Positions 7,583-15,469 of a stretch of DNA of 64,000 nucleotides are shown here, one piece after another (position 1 is the first letter of the stretch; each line of letters starts with the position of its first letter). This stretch comes from Komagataeibacter intermedius TF2 (GTDB lineage Bacteria; Pseudomonadota; Alphaproteobacteria; Acetobacterales; Acetobacteraceae). A model generated the notes under the pieces. That model saw nothing but the letters and a program-made list of their open reading frames with translations. It was not told the origin of the DNA and did not search any database. The stretch covers positions 26,216 through 90,215 of the forward strand of contig NZ_BANF01000072.1 in the NCBI RefSeq assembly GCF_000964425.1, read 5' to 3'. A program made the position numbers and the translations under genes.

Positions 7583-9061
7583 TTACCCTTCGTAATACGT
7601 GCCGACCATGCGATCGAGCAGGCGCACGCCAAAGCCGGTCGCCCCACGGGGCGCATGCGATGTCGCCTTGGACGTAAACGCCGTGCCCGCAATGTCCAGA
7701 TGCGCCCACGGCACATCGTTCACGAAGCATTCAAGGAACTTGGCCGCCGTGATCGACCCGCCGGGACGCCCGCCAATATTCTTGAGGTCCGCAATGTCCG
7801 AGCGCAGCAGTTCAAGGTAGCTGGCGTCCATGGGCATGCGCCACAGCTTCTCGCCCGTCTGTTCCCCCGTGGCCGACAGGTGGCCCGCAAGGCCGTCATT
7901 GTTGGAGAACAGGCCCGCGCGCTCAACCCCCAGGCTGACCACGATCGCCCCGGTCAGGGTGGCAAGGTTGACCATGAAGCGCGGTTTGAAGCGGTCCTGC
8001 GTGTACCACAGCACGTCCGCCAGCACGAGACGCCCTTCGGCATCGGTGTTCAGCACTTCAACCGTCTGGCCCGCCGCCGTGCGGACCACGTCGCCCGGAC
8101 GCTGCGCATTGCCCGACAGCATGTTTTCCACCAGCCCCACGACACCGACGGCGTTCACCTTCGCCTTGCGGCCCGCAAGGGCCGCCATGGTGCCGACCAC
8201 GGCGGCGGCGCCTGCCATGTCGGTCTTCATTTCGTCCATGCCAGCCGCAGGCTTGATCGAGATACCGCCCGAATCAAACGTCACGCCCTTGCCGACGAAG
8301 GCCACCGGCGCCGCGCCGTCCGTGCCGCCATTCCAGCGCATGATGACCGTGCGCGGCGGCGCGTCACTGCCCTGCGCCACCCCCAGCAGGGCGCCAAAAC
8401 CCAGCTTGTGCATGGCGTCGCGGTCCAGCACCTCGACCTCCACCCCAAGGTCACGCAGGGCAAGGATACGCTGCTCGAACTCGGGCGGGCGCAGCATGTT
8501 CGCGGGTTCGGACACCAGGTCACGGCACAGGAACACCCCGCGCGCCACCGCCGAAAGCGGCTGCCATGCCGCCTGTGCCGCGGCGGGATCGGCGCAGGCA
8601 ACGGTCACGGCCGCCAGCGGGCCCGCATCGCCCTTGCGCGGCCGGGTACGGTACGAATCGAAACGGTAGCTGCCCAGCACGACACCCAGCGCCACATGGG
8701 CGGCCAGGTCGGGGGCAATGCCATCGGCCACGACCACGCCCGACGTGCCCGCATCGGACAGGGCGCGGGCGGCCGCGACACCGGCCTGTTCGGCTACGGC
8801 GCCATCCAGCGCGTCCAGAGCGCCCAGACCCACCAGGACCACGCGGTCATATCCCGCCCCGGGCGCCAGCACGACACAGGTTTTCGCGGCGTCGAAGCCG
8901 AAGCCCGTGGCCTTCGCGGCCCGGGTCAGCGCGCCGCCCACCGCGGCGTCCAGCGCAGCAAGGGCGCCCGCGGGCGCCCCGCCGGATGCGGCAAGGATGG
9001 CAATGGTGCCACTGGCGGGCAGGCTTGCGTCGGAAAAGGCGATATCGAGCATATGAATCAC
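7583..9061 (-). CDS. pepA: Leucyl aminopeptidase (M17)
   Basis: A 492-residue cytosolic two-metal aminopeptidase that releases N-terminal residues from peptides. The M17 signature NTDAEGRLVLADVLWY lies at about residues 338-353. Upstream metal and substrate residues appear in GKGVTFDSGGISIKPAAGM and in DMAGAAAV. Length is normal for the family. Two starts are possible: GTG at 9061, five bases after a GGAG site, or ATG at 9052, which gives the N-terminus MLDIAFSDAS and is 13 bases from the same site. I kept the GTG because of spacing. It is divergent from cysQ and followed by holC. Confidence 0.93.
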   Translation of the reverse strand: MIHMLDIAFSDASLPASGTIAILAASGGAPAGALAALDAAVGGALTRAAKATGFGFDAAKTCVVLAPGAGYDRVVLVGLGALDALDGAVAEQAGVAAARALSDAGTSGVVVADGIAPDLAAHVALGVVLGSYRFDSYRTRPRKGDAGPLAAVTVACADPAAAQAAWQPLSAVARGVFLCRDLVSEPANMLRPPEFEQRILALRDLGVEVEVLDRDAMHKLGFGALLGVAQGSDAPPRTVIMRWNGGTDGAAPVAFVGKGVTFDSGGISIKPAAGMDEMKTDMAGAAAVVGTMAALAGRKAKVNAVGVVGLVENMLSGNAQRPGDVVRTAAGQTVEVLNTDAEGRLVLADVLWYTQDRFKPRFMVNLATLTGAIVVSLGVERAGLFSNNDGLAGHLSATGEQTGEKLWRMPMDASYLELLRSDIADLKNIGGRPGGSITAAKFLECFVNDVPWAHLDIAGTAFTSKATSHAPRGATGFGVRLLDRMVGTYYEG

Positions 9062-9204
9062 GGTGCTCCGCTTCGAAGGTGTTGGGCAGACAGGATAAAT
9101 TCCTGCACCAGCACGCCGCGCCCCGGACCGACGCCACCCTGTCCGCGGCCATCGGCACCGATAAGGACATGACGGCGCGCCGTGAGTAAGCTAATGCGAA
9201 CAGC

Positions 9205-9990
9205 ATGAATACGCCATCCATGCCAGCATATGAGGACGGATTCCTTCTGGATCTGGCCCTGCGCCTTGCCAGTGAAGCCGCCGACCTGATCCGCACCATC
9301 CGCGCGCGCGGGTTCGCGACCAGGGTCAAGACCGACAGTTCCCCCGTGACCGAAGCCGACCACGCGGCGGAAAAACACATCCTTGCGGGCCTGCGCGCCC
9401 ATGCCCCCGCCATTCCCGTCGTGGCGGAGGAGGAGGTCGCAGCCGGCATCATGACCGATACCGGGCGGGAGTTCTGGCTGGTGGACCCGCTGGATGGCAC
9501 GCGGGAATTCGCGGCCGGGCGGGATGATTTCACCGTCAATATCGGCCTTGTGCGTGATGGGCGGCCAGTGCTGGGGGCCGTGGCGCTTCCGGCCTATCAC
9601 CAGCTTTATGGCGCGGGCGCGGGACGCGGGGCCTTCCGCATCGACGCCAGCGGCACGCAGGCCATCCATGTCCGCACACCCCCGGCGGAGGGACTGACGG
9701 TGCTGGCGTCGCGCCATTACGCCGATGATCCGCGCCTGAAGGAATTCCTGGGCGGACACACCATCGCACATCTGGGCAATATCGGCTCGGCGGCCAAATT
9801 CATCCGTGTGGCCGAAGGCGTGGCCGATCTCTACCCCCGCCTTGGCACCACCATGGAATGGGACACCGCCGCCCCGCAGGCCGTTGTCGAAGCTGCCGGC
9901 GGGTCCATCACCACGCCCGATGGCAAGGTGCTGGGCTATGGCAAGCCCGGCTTCCGCAACCCGCATTTCCTGTGTCGTGGCGCGGCATAA
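9205..9990 (+). CDS. cysQ: Inositol-monophosphatase-family phosphatase, CysQ-like
   Basis: A 261-residue Mg-dependent phosphatase. Metal-binding motifs are clear: VTEADHAAE, VVAEEEV and WLVDPLDGTREF, with a second aspartate in MEWDTAAPQAV. This set fits 3'(2'),5'-bisphosphate nucleotidase (CysQ), which clears the PAP formed in sulfate assimilation. Histidinol-phosphatase or inositol-phosphatase activity cannot be excluded from sequence. The start at 9205 is the first in-frame ATG; another Met lies at residue 6. The tsaC/sua5 gene follows 10 bp downstream in the same direction, suggesting a common transcript. Confidence 0.85.
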   Translation: MNTPSMPAYEDGFLLDLALRLASEAADLIRTIRARGFATRVKTDSSPVTEADHAAEKHILAGLRAHAPAIPVVAEEEVAAGIMTDTGREFWLVDPLDGTREFAAGRDDFTVNIGLVRDGRPVLGAVALPAYHQLYGAGAGRGAFRIDASGTQAIHVRTPPAEGLTVLASRHYADDPRLKEFLGGHTIAHLGNIGSAAKFIRVAEGVADLYPRLGTTMEWDTAAPQAVVEAAGGSITTPDGKVLGYGKPGFRNPHFLCRGAA

Positions 9991-10000
9991 CCGGCATTCC

Positions 10001-10975
10001 ATGCATACACGCCTGTTGCATAACGACCCACAGGGACTCGCCACTGCCGCCGCCATGCTGCGCGCGGGCGGACTGGTCGCCTTCGGGACGGAAACGGTTT
10101 ACGGCCTTGGGGCGGATGCGGGCAATGATACGGCCGTCGCCGCCATCTATACCGCCAAGGGGCGGCCGGGCCACAACCCGCTGATCAGCCATTTCGCCAG
10201 CGCGGACGCTGCGTTTGAACAGGTTGAGGCCACGCCACTTGCCCGCAGGCTGGCCGAACGGTTCTGGCCCGGTCCGCTGACAATGGTGCTGCCACGTACT
10301 GCGCGGTGCGGCATATCCGCCGTCGCCACCGCCGGCCTGCCGACCGCCGCCGTGCGGGTGCCGGCGGGTCAGACCACGCAGGCCCTGCTGGCGGCGTGCG
10401 GATTTCCGGTCGTGGCCCCTTCGGCCAACCCGTCGGGCCGGGTCAGCCCGTCCGATGCGCAGCACGTGCTGGCGGGGCTGGATGGCCGCATTGACGCTGT
10501 CCTTGACTGCGGTCCGTGCCGCGTGGGCGTGGAAAGCACGATCATCGACCTGTCCCGCGATGTCCCTGTCCTGCTGCGTCCCGGCGGCATCACGCTGGAG
10601 GCGCTGGAGGCGGCATGCGGCGTGATGCTGGCCCTGCCCGCAGGCAGCAACGACGCCCGTCCCACCGCCCCCGGCCAGCTGTCATCGCATTACGCGCCCG
10701 GCCTGCCGGTCCGTCTGGATGCCCACAGCGTGGCCCCTGACGAGGCGCTGCTGGCGTTCGGCCCGCCCCTGCCCGGCAGCGCGCTGGTATGGAACCTGAG
10801 TGCCACGGGTGATTTGCATGAAGCGGCCGCGCGCCTCTTCGCGGGGCTGCGGTTTCTTGATATGGAAGGTCACCGCCGGGGACTGGTCGGGATTGCGGTG
10901 CAGCCTGTGCCCGGACACGGGCTGGGCCGTGCGATCCGTGACCGCCTGATCCGCGCGGCCTGCCCGCGACCGTAA
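10001..10975 (+). CDS. tsaC: L-threonylcarbamoyladenylate synthase (Sua5/TsaC)
   Basis: A 324-residue protein that makes threonylcarbamoyl-AMP from threonine, bicarbonate and ATP, for the t6A37 modification of tRNAs. The YrdC domain fills residues 1-200, with TETVYGLGADA, YTAKGRPGHNPL and VVAPSANPSG. A C-terminal Sua5 domain of about 100 residues follows, so this is the long Sua5 form. I chose the ATG at 10001, just after the cysQ stop; the longer open frame upstream overlaps cysQ and does not look like protein of this family. The first residues, MHTRLLHNDPQG, fit Sua5 N-termini. Confidence 0.92.
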   Translation: MHTRLLHNDPQGLATAAAMLRAGGLVAFGTETVYGLGADAGNDTAVAAIYTAKGRPGHNPLISHFASADAAFEQVEATPLARRLAERFWPGPLTMVLPRTARCGISAVATAGLPTAAVRVPAGQTTQALLAACGFPVVAPSANPSGRVSPSDAQHVLAGLDGRIDAVLDCGPCRVGVESTIIDLSRDVPVLLRPGGITLEALEAACGVMLALPAGSNDARPTAPGQLSSHYAPGLPVRLDAHSVAPDEALLAFGPPLPGSALVWNLSATGDLHEAAARLFAGLRFLDMEGHRRGLVGIAVQPVPGHGLGRAIRDRLIRAACPRP

Positions 10976-11015
10976 AATAGTTTCAACCGCATGATCCGAC
11001 CCCGGTGCCCCTGAG

Positions 11016-11636
11016 ATGAGCGACACAATCGACCCCAAGGAACTGAAAATCCTTTCGGACATCCTCGCACTCGTGCTGGAGGAGCATGCAGGCCAGTCGG
11101 AAAACGCGCTGGCCGCCATCCGCGCGCGCGCGCAGAAAAACCAGGTGACCGGCGGGGCGCTGAAAAACCTGTTTGCCGCCATCGCCCCCAACCCGCCCAA
11201 AAAGGCCGCCGCGAAGCCGCGCGCGCCCCGCACGACAAAAGCCAGCGCCGCCGCCGCGAAAGAAATTCAGGAATCACACCTGCGTATTTCCCAGCTGACA
11301 GAAAGCATCCGCAGGCTGGATACGGAAATACGCGACCTGAAAGTTGACAATTCGGCGCTGCGCGCGGAACTGAACCAGACGCGGCAGGCCCGCGCCGAAA
11401 CGCAGGCCGTCCTGTCGTCAGTGGTGCAGTCCCGTCCCCCCGTGCGCCGTTCGGGCCTGCTGGTGGCGGCGGCGGTGGGCGCGCTGACCGGTTTCGCGCT
11501 GACCGAGACATGGCACCTGTTCATGTCCCCCAGCCCGGCGCAGGCCAGCGCCACCTACCCGCCCGTGCACCATCAGGGGCAGGCCTACCTGCCGCCGCCC
11601 TCCTTACCCCTCCATTCAGGAAGCATGCCGTCATGA
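11016..11636 (+). CDS. Coiled-coil protein with one membrane segment, unknown function
   Basis: A 206-residue protein not assigned to a named family. Residues 1-50 (DPKELKILSDILALVLEEHA... then NALAAIRARAQKNQVTGGALKNLF) resemble the short helical segment seen in DUF2786-like proteins. Residues 52-78 are rich in Lys, Ala and Pro. Residues 80-130 form a predicted coiled coil (EIQESHLRISQLTESIRRLD and following). A single membrane segment lies near GLLVAAAVGALTGFALT, and a short Pro-rich tail follows. The stop overlaps the start of the FAD-linked oxidase (ATGA), so they are coupled. A localisation or scaffold role is possible but unproven. Confidence 0.7.
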   Translation: MSDTIDPKELKILSDILALVLEEHAGQSENALAAIRARAQKNQVTGGALKNLFAAIAPNPPKKAAAKPRAPRTTKASAAAAKEIQESHLRISQLTESIRRLDTEIRDLKVDNSALRAELNQTRQARAETQAVLSSVVQSRPPVRRSGLLVAAAVGALTGFALTETWHLFMSPSPAQASATYPPVHHQGQAYLPPPSLPLHSGSMPS

Positions 11637-13090
11637 CCGTTCCCACCCCAACCGCACCGGCACGGCAGGACCTGATCGCCCGTTTTACCGACATGCTGGG
11701 GCCTGTGGGCGTGATTACGGGTGAAACCGACACCGCGTCCTACTGCACCGACTGGCGCAACCTGTACCATGGCCGTGCGCTGGCGGTGCTGCGTCCCGCC
11801 AGTACGGAAGAACTGTCGCAGCTTGTCCGGTTCTGCAGCGAACACGGCATCCCCATGGTGCCACAGGGCGGCAATACCAGCATGGTGGGCGGCGCCACGC
11901 CGGATGACAGCGGGCACGAGGTCGTGGTCTGCCTGTCGCGCATGAACCATATCCACGGCATCGATCCCCATGACCTGACCATGGAAGTCGAAGCCGGCGT
12001 CACGCTGAAGGCAGCGCAGGACGCGGCGTGGGATGCGGGGTTCATGCTGCCGCTCTCCATTTCATCCGAAGGGTCGGCGCAGATTGGCGGCGTGCTGGCG
12101 ACAAATGCTGGCGGCAACAACACCCTGCGCTATGGCAACGCGCGTGAACTGGTGCTGGGGCTGGAAGCGGTCATGCCCGATGGCGGGGTGTTCCATGGCC
12201 TGCGCCGCCTGCGCAAGGACAATACGGGATATGCCCTGCGCCAGCTTCTGATCGGGTCCGAAGGCACGCTGGGGTTCATCACCACAGCCATCCTGCAGCT
12301 TCACCCGCAGCCCCGCGCGATCGAGGCCGCGCTGTGCGCCGTGGACAACGCCGAGGCCGCGCTGAAGCTGCTGGGACTGCTGCGCGCGCGCGATCCCGCC
12401 CTGCTGCAGGCGTTCGAGTTCATGTCCGGCACCGGCATGGACCTTGTCATCGATCTGATCCCTGGCGCCGCCCTGCCGCTGGGCGAGCGTGCACCCGCCT
12501 ATGTGCTGCTGGAACTGGCGACCCCGCGCCCCGATGCCGACCTGCGTGAATATGCCGAGGAAGTGCTGGGCGAAGCGCTGGAGGAAGGTATCATCACCGA
12601 TGCCGTCATTGCCGAAAGCGAAGGCCAGCGCGCCGGCCTGTGGAAACTGCGCGAGGAACATGCCGAAGCCCAGCGCCGCGCGGGGGCAAGCGTCAAGAAC
12701 GACGTATCGGTGCCAGTGACCTACGTGCCCGAACTGATCGCGCGCGCCAGCGCCGCGTGTGAAAGACTGATTCCGGGCTGCCGTCCCGCCCCGTTCGGTC
12801 ACATGGGCGACGGCAACATCCACTTCAATGTGGTCCAGCCCGAAGGCATGGCGGCGGATGCCTTCCTGGCCCGCAGCCACGACATAATGGACACGGTGGC
12901 GGCGATCGTGAAGGATCTGGACGGTTCGTTTTCGGCCGAACATGGCGTGGGGCAGCTCAAGCCCTACATGATGCCGTCATGGCGGGGCGGGGCGGAACTG
13001 GAGGCTATGCGCCATATCAAGGCCGCCCTTGACCCCCGGAACGTCATGAACCCCGGCAAGGTGCTGCCGCCTGTCACACCCGGAACATGA
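11633..13090 (+). CDS. FAD-linked oxidase, 2-hydroxyacid dehydrogenase type
   Basis: A 485-residue flavoprotein of the VAO/GlcD family, which includes D-lactate, D-2-hydroxyglutarate and glycolate dehydrogenases. FAD-binding motifs are visible: VPQGGNTSMVGGATPDD, then SEGSAQIGGVLATNAGGNN and LLIGSEGTLGFIT. The C-terminal domain has the metal/substrate motif GHMGDGNIHFN and SAEHGVGQLK, which favour D-2-hydroxyglutarate or D-lactate dehydrogenase. The exact substrate is uncertain. The ATG at 11633 overlaps the stop of the upstream gene; the open frame extending further back lies inside that gene. A strong GC hairpin follows the stop. Confidence 0.88.
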   Translation: MTVPTPTAPARQDLIARFTDMLGPVGVITGETDTASYCTDWRNLYHGRALAVLRPASTEELSQLVRFCSEHGIPMVPQGGNTSMVGGATPDDSGHEVVVCLSRMNHIHGIDPHDLTMEVEAGVTLKAAQDAAWDAGFMLPLSISSEGSAQIGGVLATNAGGNNTLRYGNARELVLGLEAVMPDGGVFHGLRRLRKDNTGYALRQLLIGSEGTLGFITTAILQLHPQPRAIEAALCAVDNAEAALKLLGLLRARDPALLQAFEFMSGTGMDLVIDLIPGAALPLGERAPAYVLLELATPRPDADLREYAEEVLGEALEEGIITDAVIAESEGQRAGLWKLREEHAEAQRRAGASVKNDVSVPVTYVPELIARASAACERLIPGCRPAPFGHMGDGNIHFNVVQPEGMAADAFLARSHDIMDTVAAIVKDLDGSFSAEHGVGQLKPYMMPSWRGGAELEAMRHIKAALDPRNVMNPGKVLPPVTPGT

Positions 13091-13116
13091 CGCCGGGCGC
13101 ATCCACACGCCCGGCG
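13091..13116. terminator. Hairpin after FAD-linked oxidase
   Basis: Perfect 9-bp inverted repeat CGCCGGGCG / CGCCCGGCG with an 8-base loop, directly after the stop at 13090. No T-run follows, so termination would be weak or need Rho. It separates the oxidase from the LPS-export genes. Confidence 0.5.
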
Positions 13117-13190
13117 CCTGAGCATACCTGTCCCCGCCGCATGAGGGGATCACCCCTTTTGCACGGGCGGGAACGGGGTTAGACAGGGGC

Positions 13191-14357
13191 ATGCCTGCCG
13201 CCCGCCCTGTCCCTGACCGCCTTGCGCCGCGCCTGTCGATTCTGGACAGCTACATGCTGCGCCAGCTTCTGCTGGCGCTGGTGGCGACCACGGGTGCGCT
13301 TGTAACGCTGATCTGGCTGACGCAGTCCCTGCACTTCGTGTCACTGGTGGTGGGGCGCGGGCTGTCGCTACGCGTGTTCCTGGAGCTGACCAGCCTGCTG
13401 ATCCCCTCCTTCATCGCGGTCATCCTGCCGATCACCACGTTCGTGGTGGTGCAGTTCGTCTACCAGCGCCTGGGCACCGACCGGGAACTGACGGTCATGC
13501 AGGCCGCCGGCCTGTCGCCCGCCATGATGGCGCGACCGGGGCTGGCCTGCGCTGCCATTGCGACAGCGACCTGCCTGGTGCTGAATGTCTGGATCGTGCC
13601 GGTTTCCTACCACGCCTTCCGGCAGTACGAATTCCAGATCCGCAACCGCATGGCCGCCTTCCTGGTGCAGGACGGCGTGTTCACGCAGGTGTCGGACAAC
13701 ATGACCGTGTACATCCGCGCGCGCGACAAGGACGGCACGCTGCATGGCATCATGGTGGAAGATGACCGCACCCCCGGCGCCGAAGCCACCATACTGGCGG
13801 AAGAAGGCAATCTGGTCATCCTCAACGACCAGCCACGCGTGGTCCTGTTCAACGGGTCGCGGCAGGAAATCGACAGCCATACCGGGCGGCTGAACGTGCT
13901 GACCTTCACCCGCAACACGATCGACCTGTCCAGTCCGCACACCGCGCATACGCGCCTGCCCGACGCCAATGAACTGTCGATTTCCCAACTGCTGCACCCG
14001 GACATGCGCCAGTATTCGCGCCGGGACGAAAGCAAGATGTTCATCGAAGCCTGGCGTCGGCTGAGCAGCCCCTTCTGCGCGTTTTCCTTTGCCATGATCG
14101 GGCTGGTCGGGGCGATGGGCGGCAGCTATTCCCGGCAGGCCAGCATCATCCGGCCCGTCCTGGCCATCCTTGCCGTTGTCGCGGTGCAGGCGCTGACGCT
14201 GCTGGTGCAGAACCTTGCGTCGCGCAACCTGCAGCTCATGCCGCTCATGTGGATCTGTTCGATCGGGCCGGGCGTGATCTGCGCGGGTATCCTGTTCTGG
14301 CCGGAATTCCGCGCCGATCGTGAAGCCCGGGCGATAACGGGCGCCACACGGTCATGA
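13191..14357 (+). CDS. lptF: LPS export permease LptF
   Basis: A 388-residue inner-membrane permease. LptF and LptG with the LptB ATPase extract lipopolysaccharide and push it along the periplasmic bridge to LptD. The protein has the usual plan: about three N-terminal membrane segments (after SILDSYMLRQLLLALVATTG), a periplasmic jellyroll domain at about residues 125-270, then three C-terminal segments. RLGTDRELTVMQAAGLSP is the conserved coupling-helix region. The stop overlaps the lptG start (ATGA), and lptD follows. The start at 13191 is the first in-frame ATG; one at 13254 (MLRQ) would also keep the membrane segments. Confidence 0.93.
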   Translation: MPAARPVPDRLAPRLSILDSYMLRQLLLALVATTGALVTLIWLTQSLHFVSLVVGRGLSLRVFLELTSLLIPSFIAVILPITTFVVVQFVYQRLGTDRELTVMQAAGLSPAMMARPGLACAAIATATCLVLNVWIVPVSYHAFRQYEFQIRNRMAAFLVQDGVFTQVSDNMTVYIRARDKDGTLHGIMVEDDRTPGAEATILAEEGNLVILNDQPRVVLFNGSRQEIDSHTGRLNVLTFTRNTIDLSSPHTAHTRLPDANELSISQLLHPDMRQYSRRDESKMFIEAWRRLSSPFCAFSFAMIGLVGAMGGSYSRQASIIRPVLAILAVVAVQALTLLVQNLASRNLQLMPLMWICSIGPGVICAGILFWPEFRADREARAITGATRS

Positions 14358-15469
14358 AGCTTGCCTTTACGCTGTCGCTGTACATCGCCCGTCAGTTCAC
14401 CTACGCCACGCTGTCGGTGATCGCCTTCCTGACCGGGCTGATCACCATGTTCGACTTCATCGACCTGCTGCGCCGGGTTTCAACCCGGCCCAACGTGCCG
14501 ACATCGCTGGTCAGTGAAATCGCCTTCCTGCATATTCCCTTTGCCTGCCTTGAAATCCTGCCCTTTGGCGTGCTGCTGGGGGGGATCATCTGTTTCTGGC
14601 GCCTGGCGCGGTCATCGGAACTGGTGGTGGCGCGGGCGGCGGGCATTTCGGCGTGGCAGTTTCTGGCGGGACCGGTCACCTGCGCGGTGCTGATCGGGAC
14701 GGTCGCCACCACCTGCGTCTCTCCCCTGTCTTCCGTCATGTACCGCCGGGCGGAAATGCTAGACCGCCAGTACCTGCGCGACAACAATGGCAAGTCCCTC
14801 AACCTCAGCGGTGGCACCCTGTGGCTGCGGCAGGGGGATAACGGACTGATGGACCACGGGGTGGACATCATCCATGCGCGGCATGTCAGGCTGACGGGGA
14901 ACGTGCTGCATATCGCCGGGATCACCATTTTCCGGCTTGGCCCGGATGACAGCCTGCTGACCCGTATCGAAGCCGATAGCGGTTATCTGGGCAAGGATCG
15001 CTGGGTTCTGGAATCCGCCCATCAGCTGCGCCCTGATGAACTGCCGGTTGATATGGGGCACCTGACGCTGCATGCCGACCTGACGCTGGCGGGGGTGGAG
15101 GAAAGCTTCGCCTCCCCCGATACGCTGTCCGTCTGGGCGCTGCCCGGGTTCATCCGCCAGCTGAACAGGTCGGGATTTTCCACCATCCGCCACCGGCTGC
15201 ATTTCCAGACGCTGCTCACGCTGCCGGTCCTGTCTGGCACCATGGCGCTGGTGGCGGCCGGGTTTTCCATGCGGCCCGCGCGGCGGGGCGGGGTCATCCG
15301 CATGATCAGTTTTGGCGTGGCGGCGGGTTTCGCGTTGTTTGCGCTATCTAAAATTGCCGCCCAGTTTGGTGAGACGGGCACATTGCCCCCCCTTCTGGCC
15401 GCCTGGGCCCCCACCGGGGCCGGGCTTTGTCTTGCAGTCACGCTACTTCTTCATCTAGAGGACGGTTAA
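14354..15469 (+). CDS. lptG: LPS export permease LptG
   Basis: A 371-residue partner of LptF with the same plan: membrane segments at both ends and a periplasmic jellyroll in the middle. The N-terminus LSLYIARQFTYATLSVIAFL and the coupling segment RLARSSELVVARAAGISAWQ are characteristic. It starts inside the lptF stop (ATGA) and ends on a TAATG overlap with lptD, so lptF, lptG and lptD are translationally coupled and should be made together. The ATPase LptB is not in this window. Confidence 0.93.
   Translation: MKLAFTLSLYIARQFTYATLSVIAFLTGLITMFDFIDLLRRVSTRPNVPTSLVSEIAFLHIPFACLEILPFGVLLGGIICFWRLARSSELVVARAAGISAWQFLAGPVTCAVLIGTVATTCVSPLSSVMYRRAEMLDRQYLRDNNGKSLNLSGGTLWLRQGDNGLMDHGVDIIHARHVRLTGNVLHIAGITIFRLGPDDSLLTRIEADSGYLGKDRWVLESAHQLRPDELPVDMGHLTLHADLTLAGVEESFASPDTLSVWALPGFIRQLNRSGFSTIRHRLHFQTLLTLPVLSGTMALVAAGFSMRPARRGGVIRMISFGVAAGFALFALSKIAAQFGETGTLPPLLAAWAPTGAGLCLAVTLLLHLEDG

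Noticed and set aside
7517..9172. 551-codon plus-strand frame over pepA
   Set aside because: Antisense shadow of pepA, which has all M17 motifs on the other strand.
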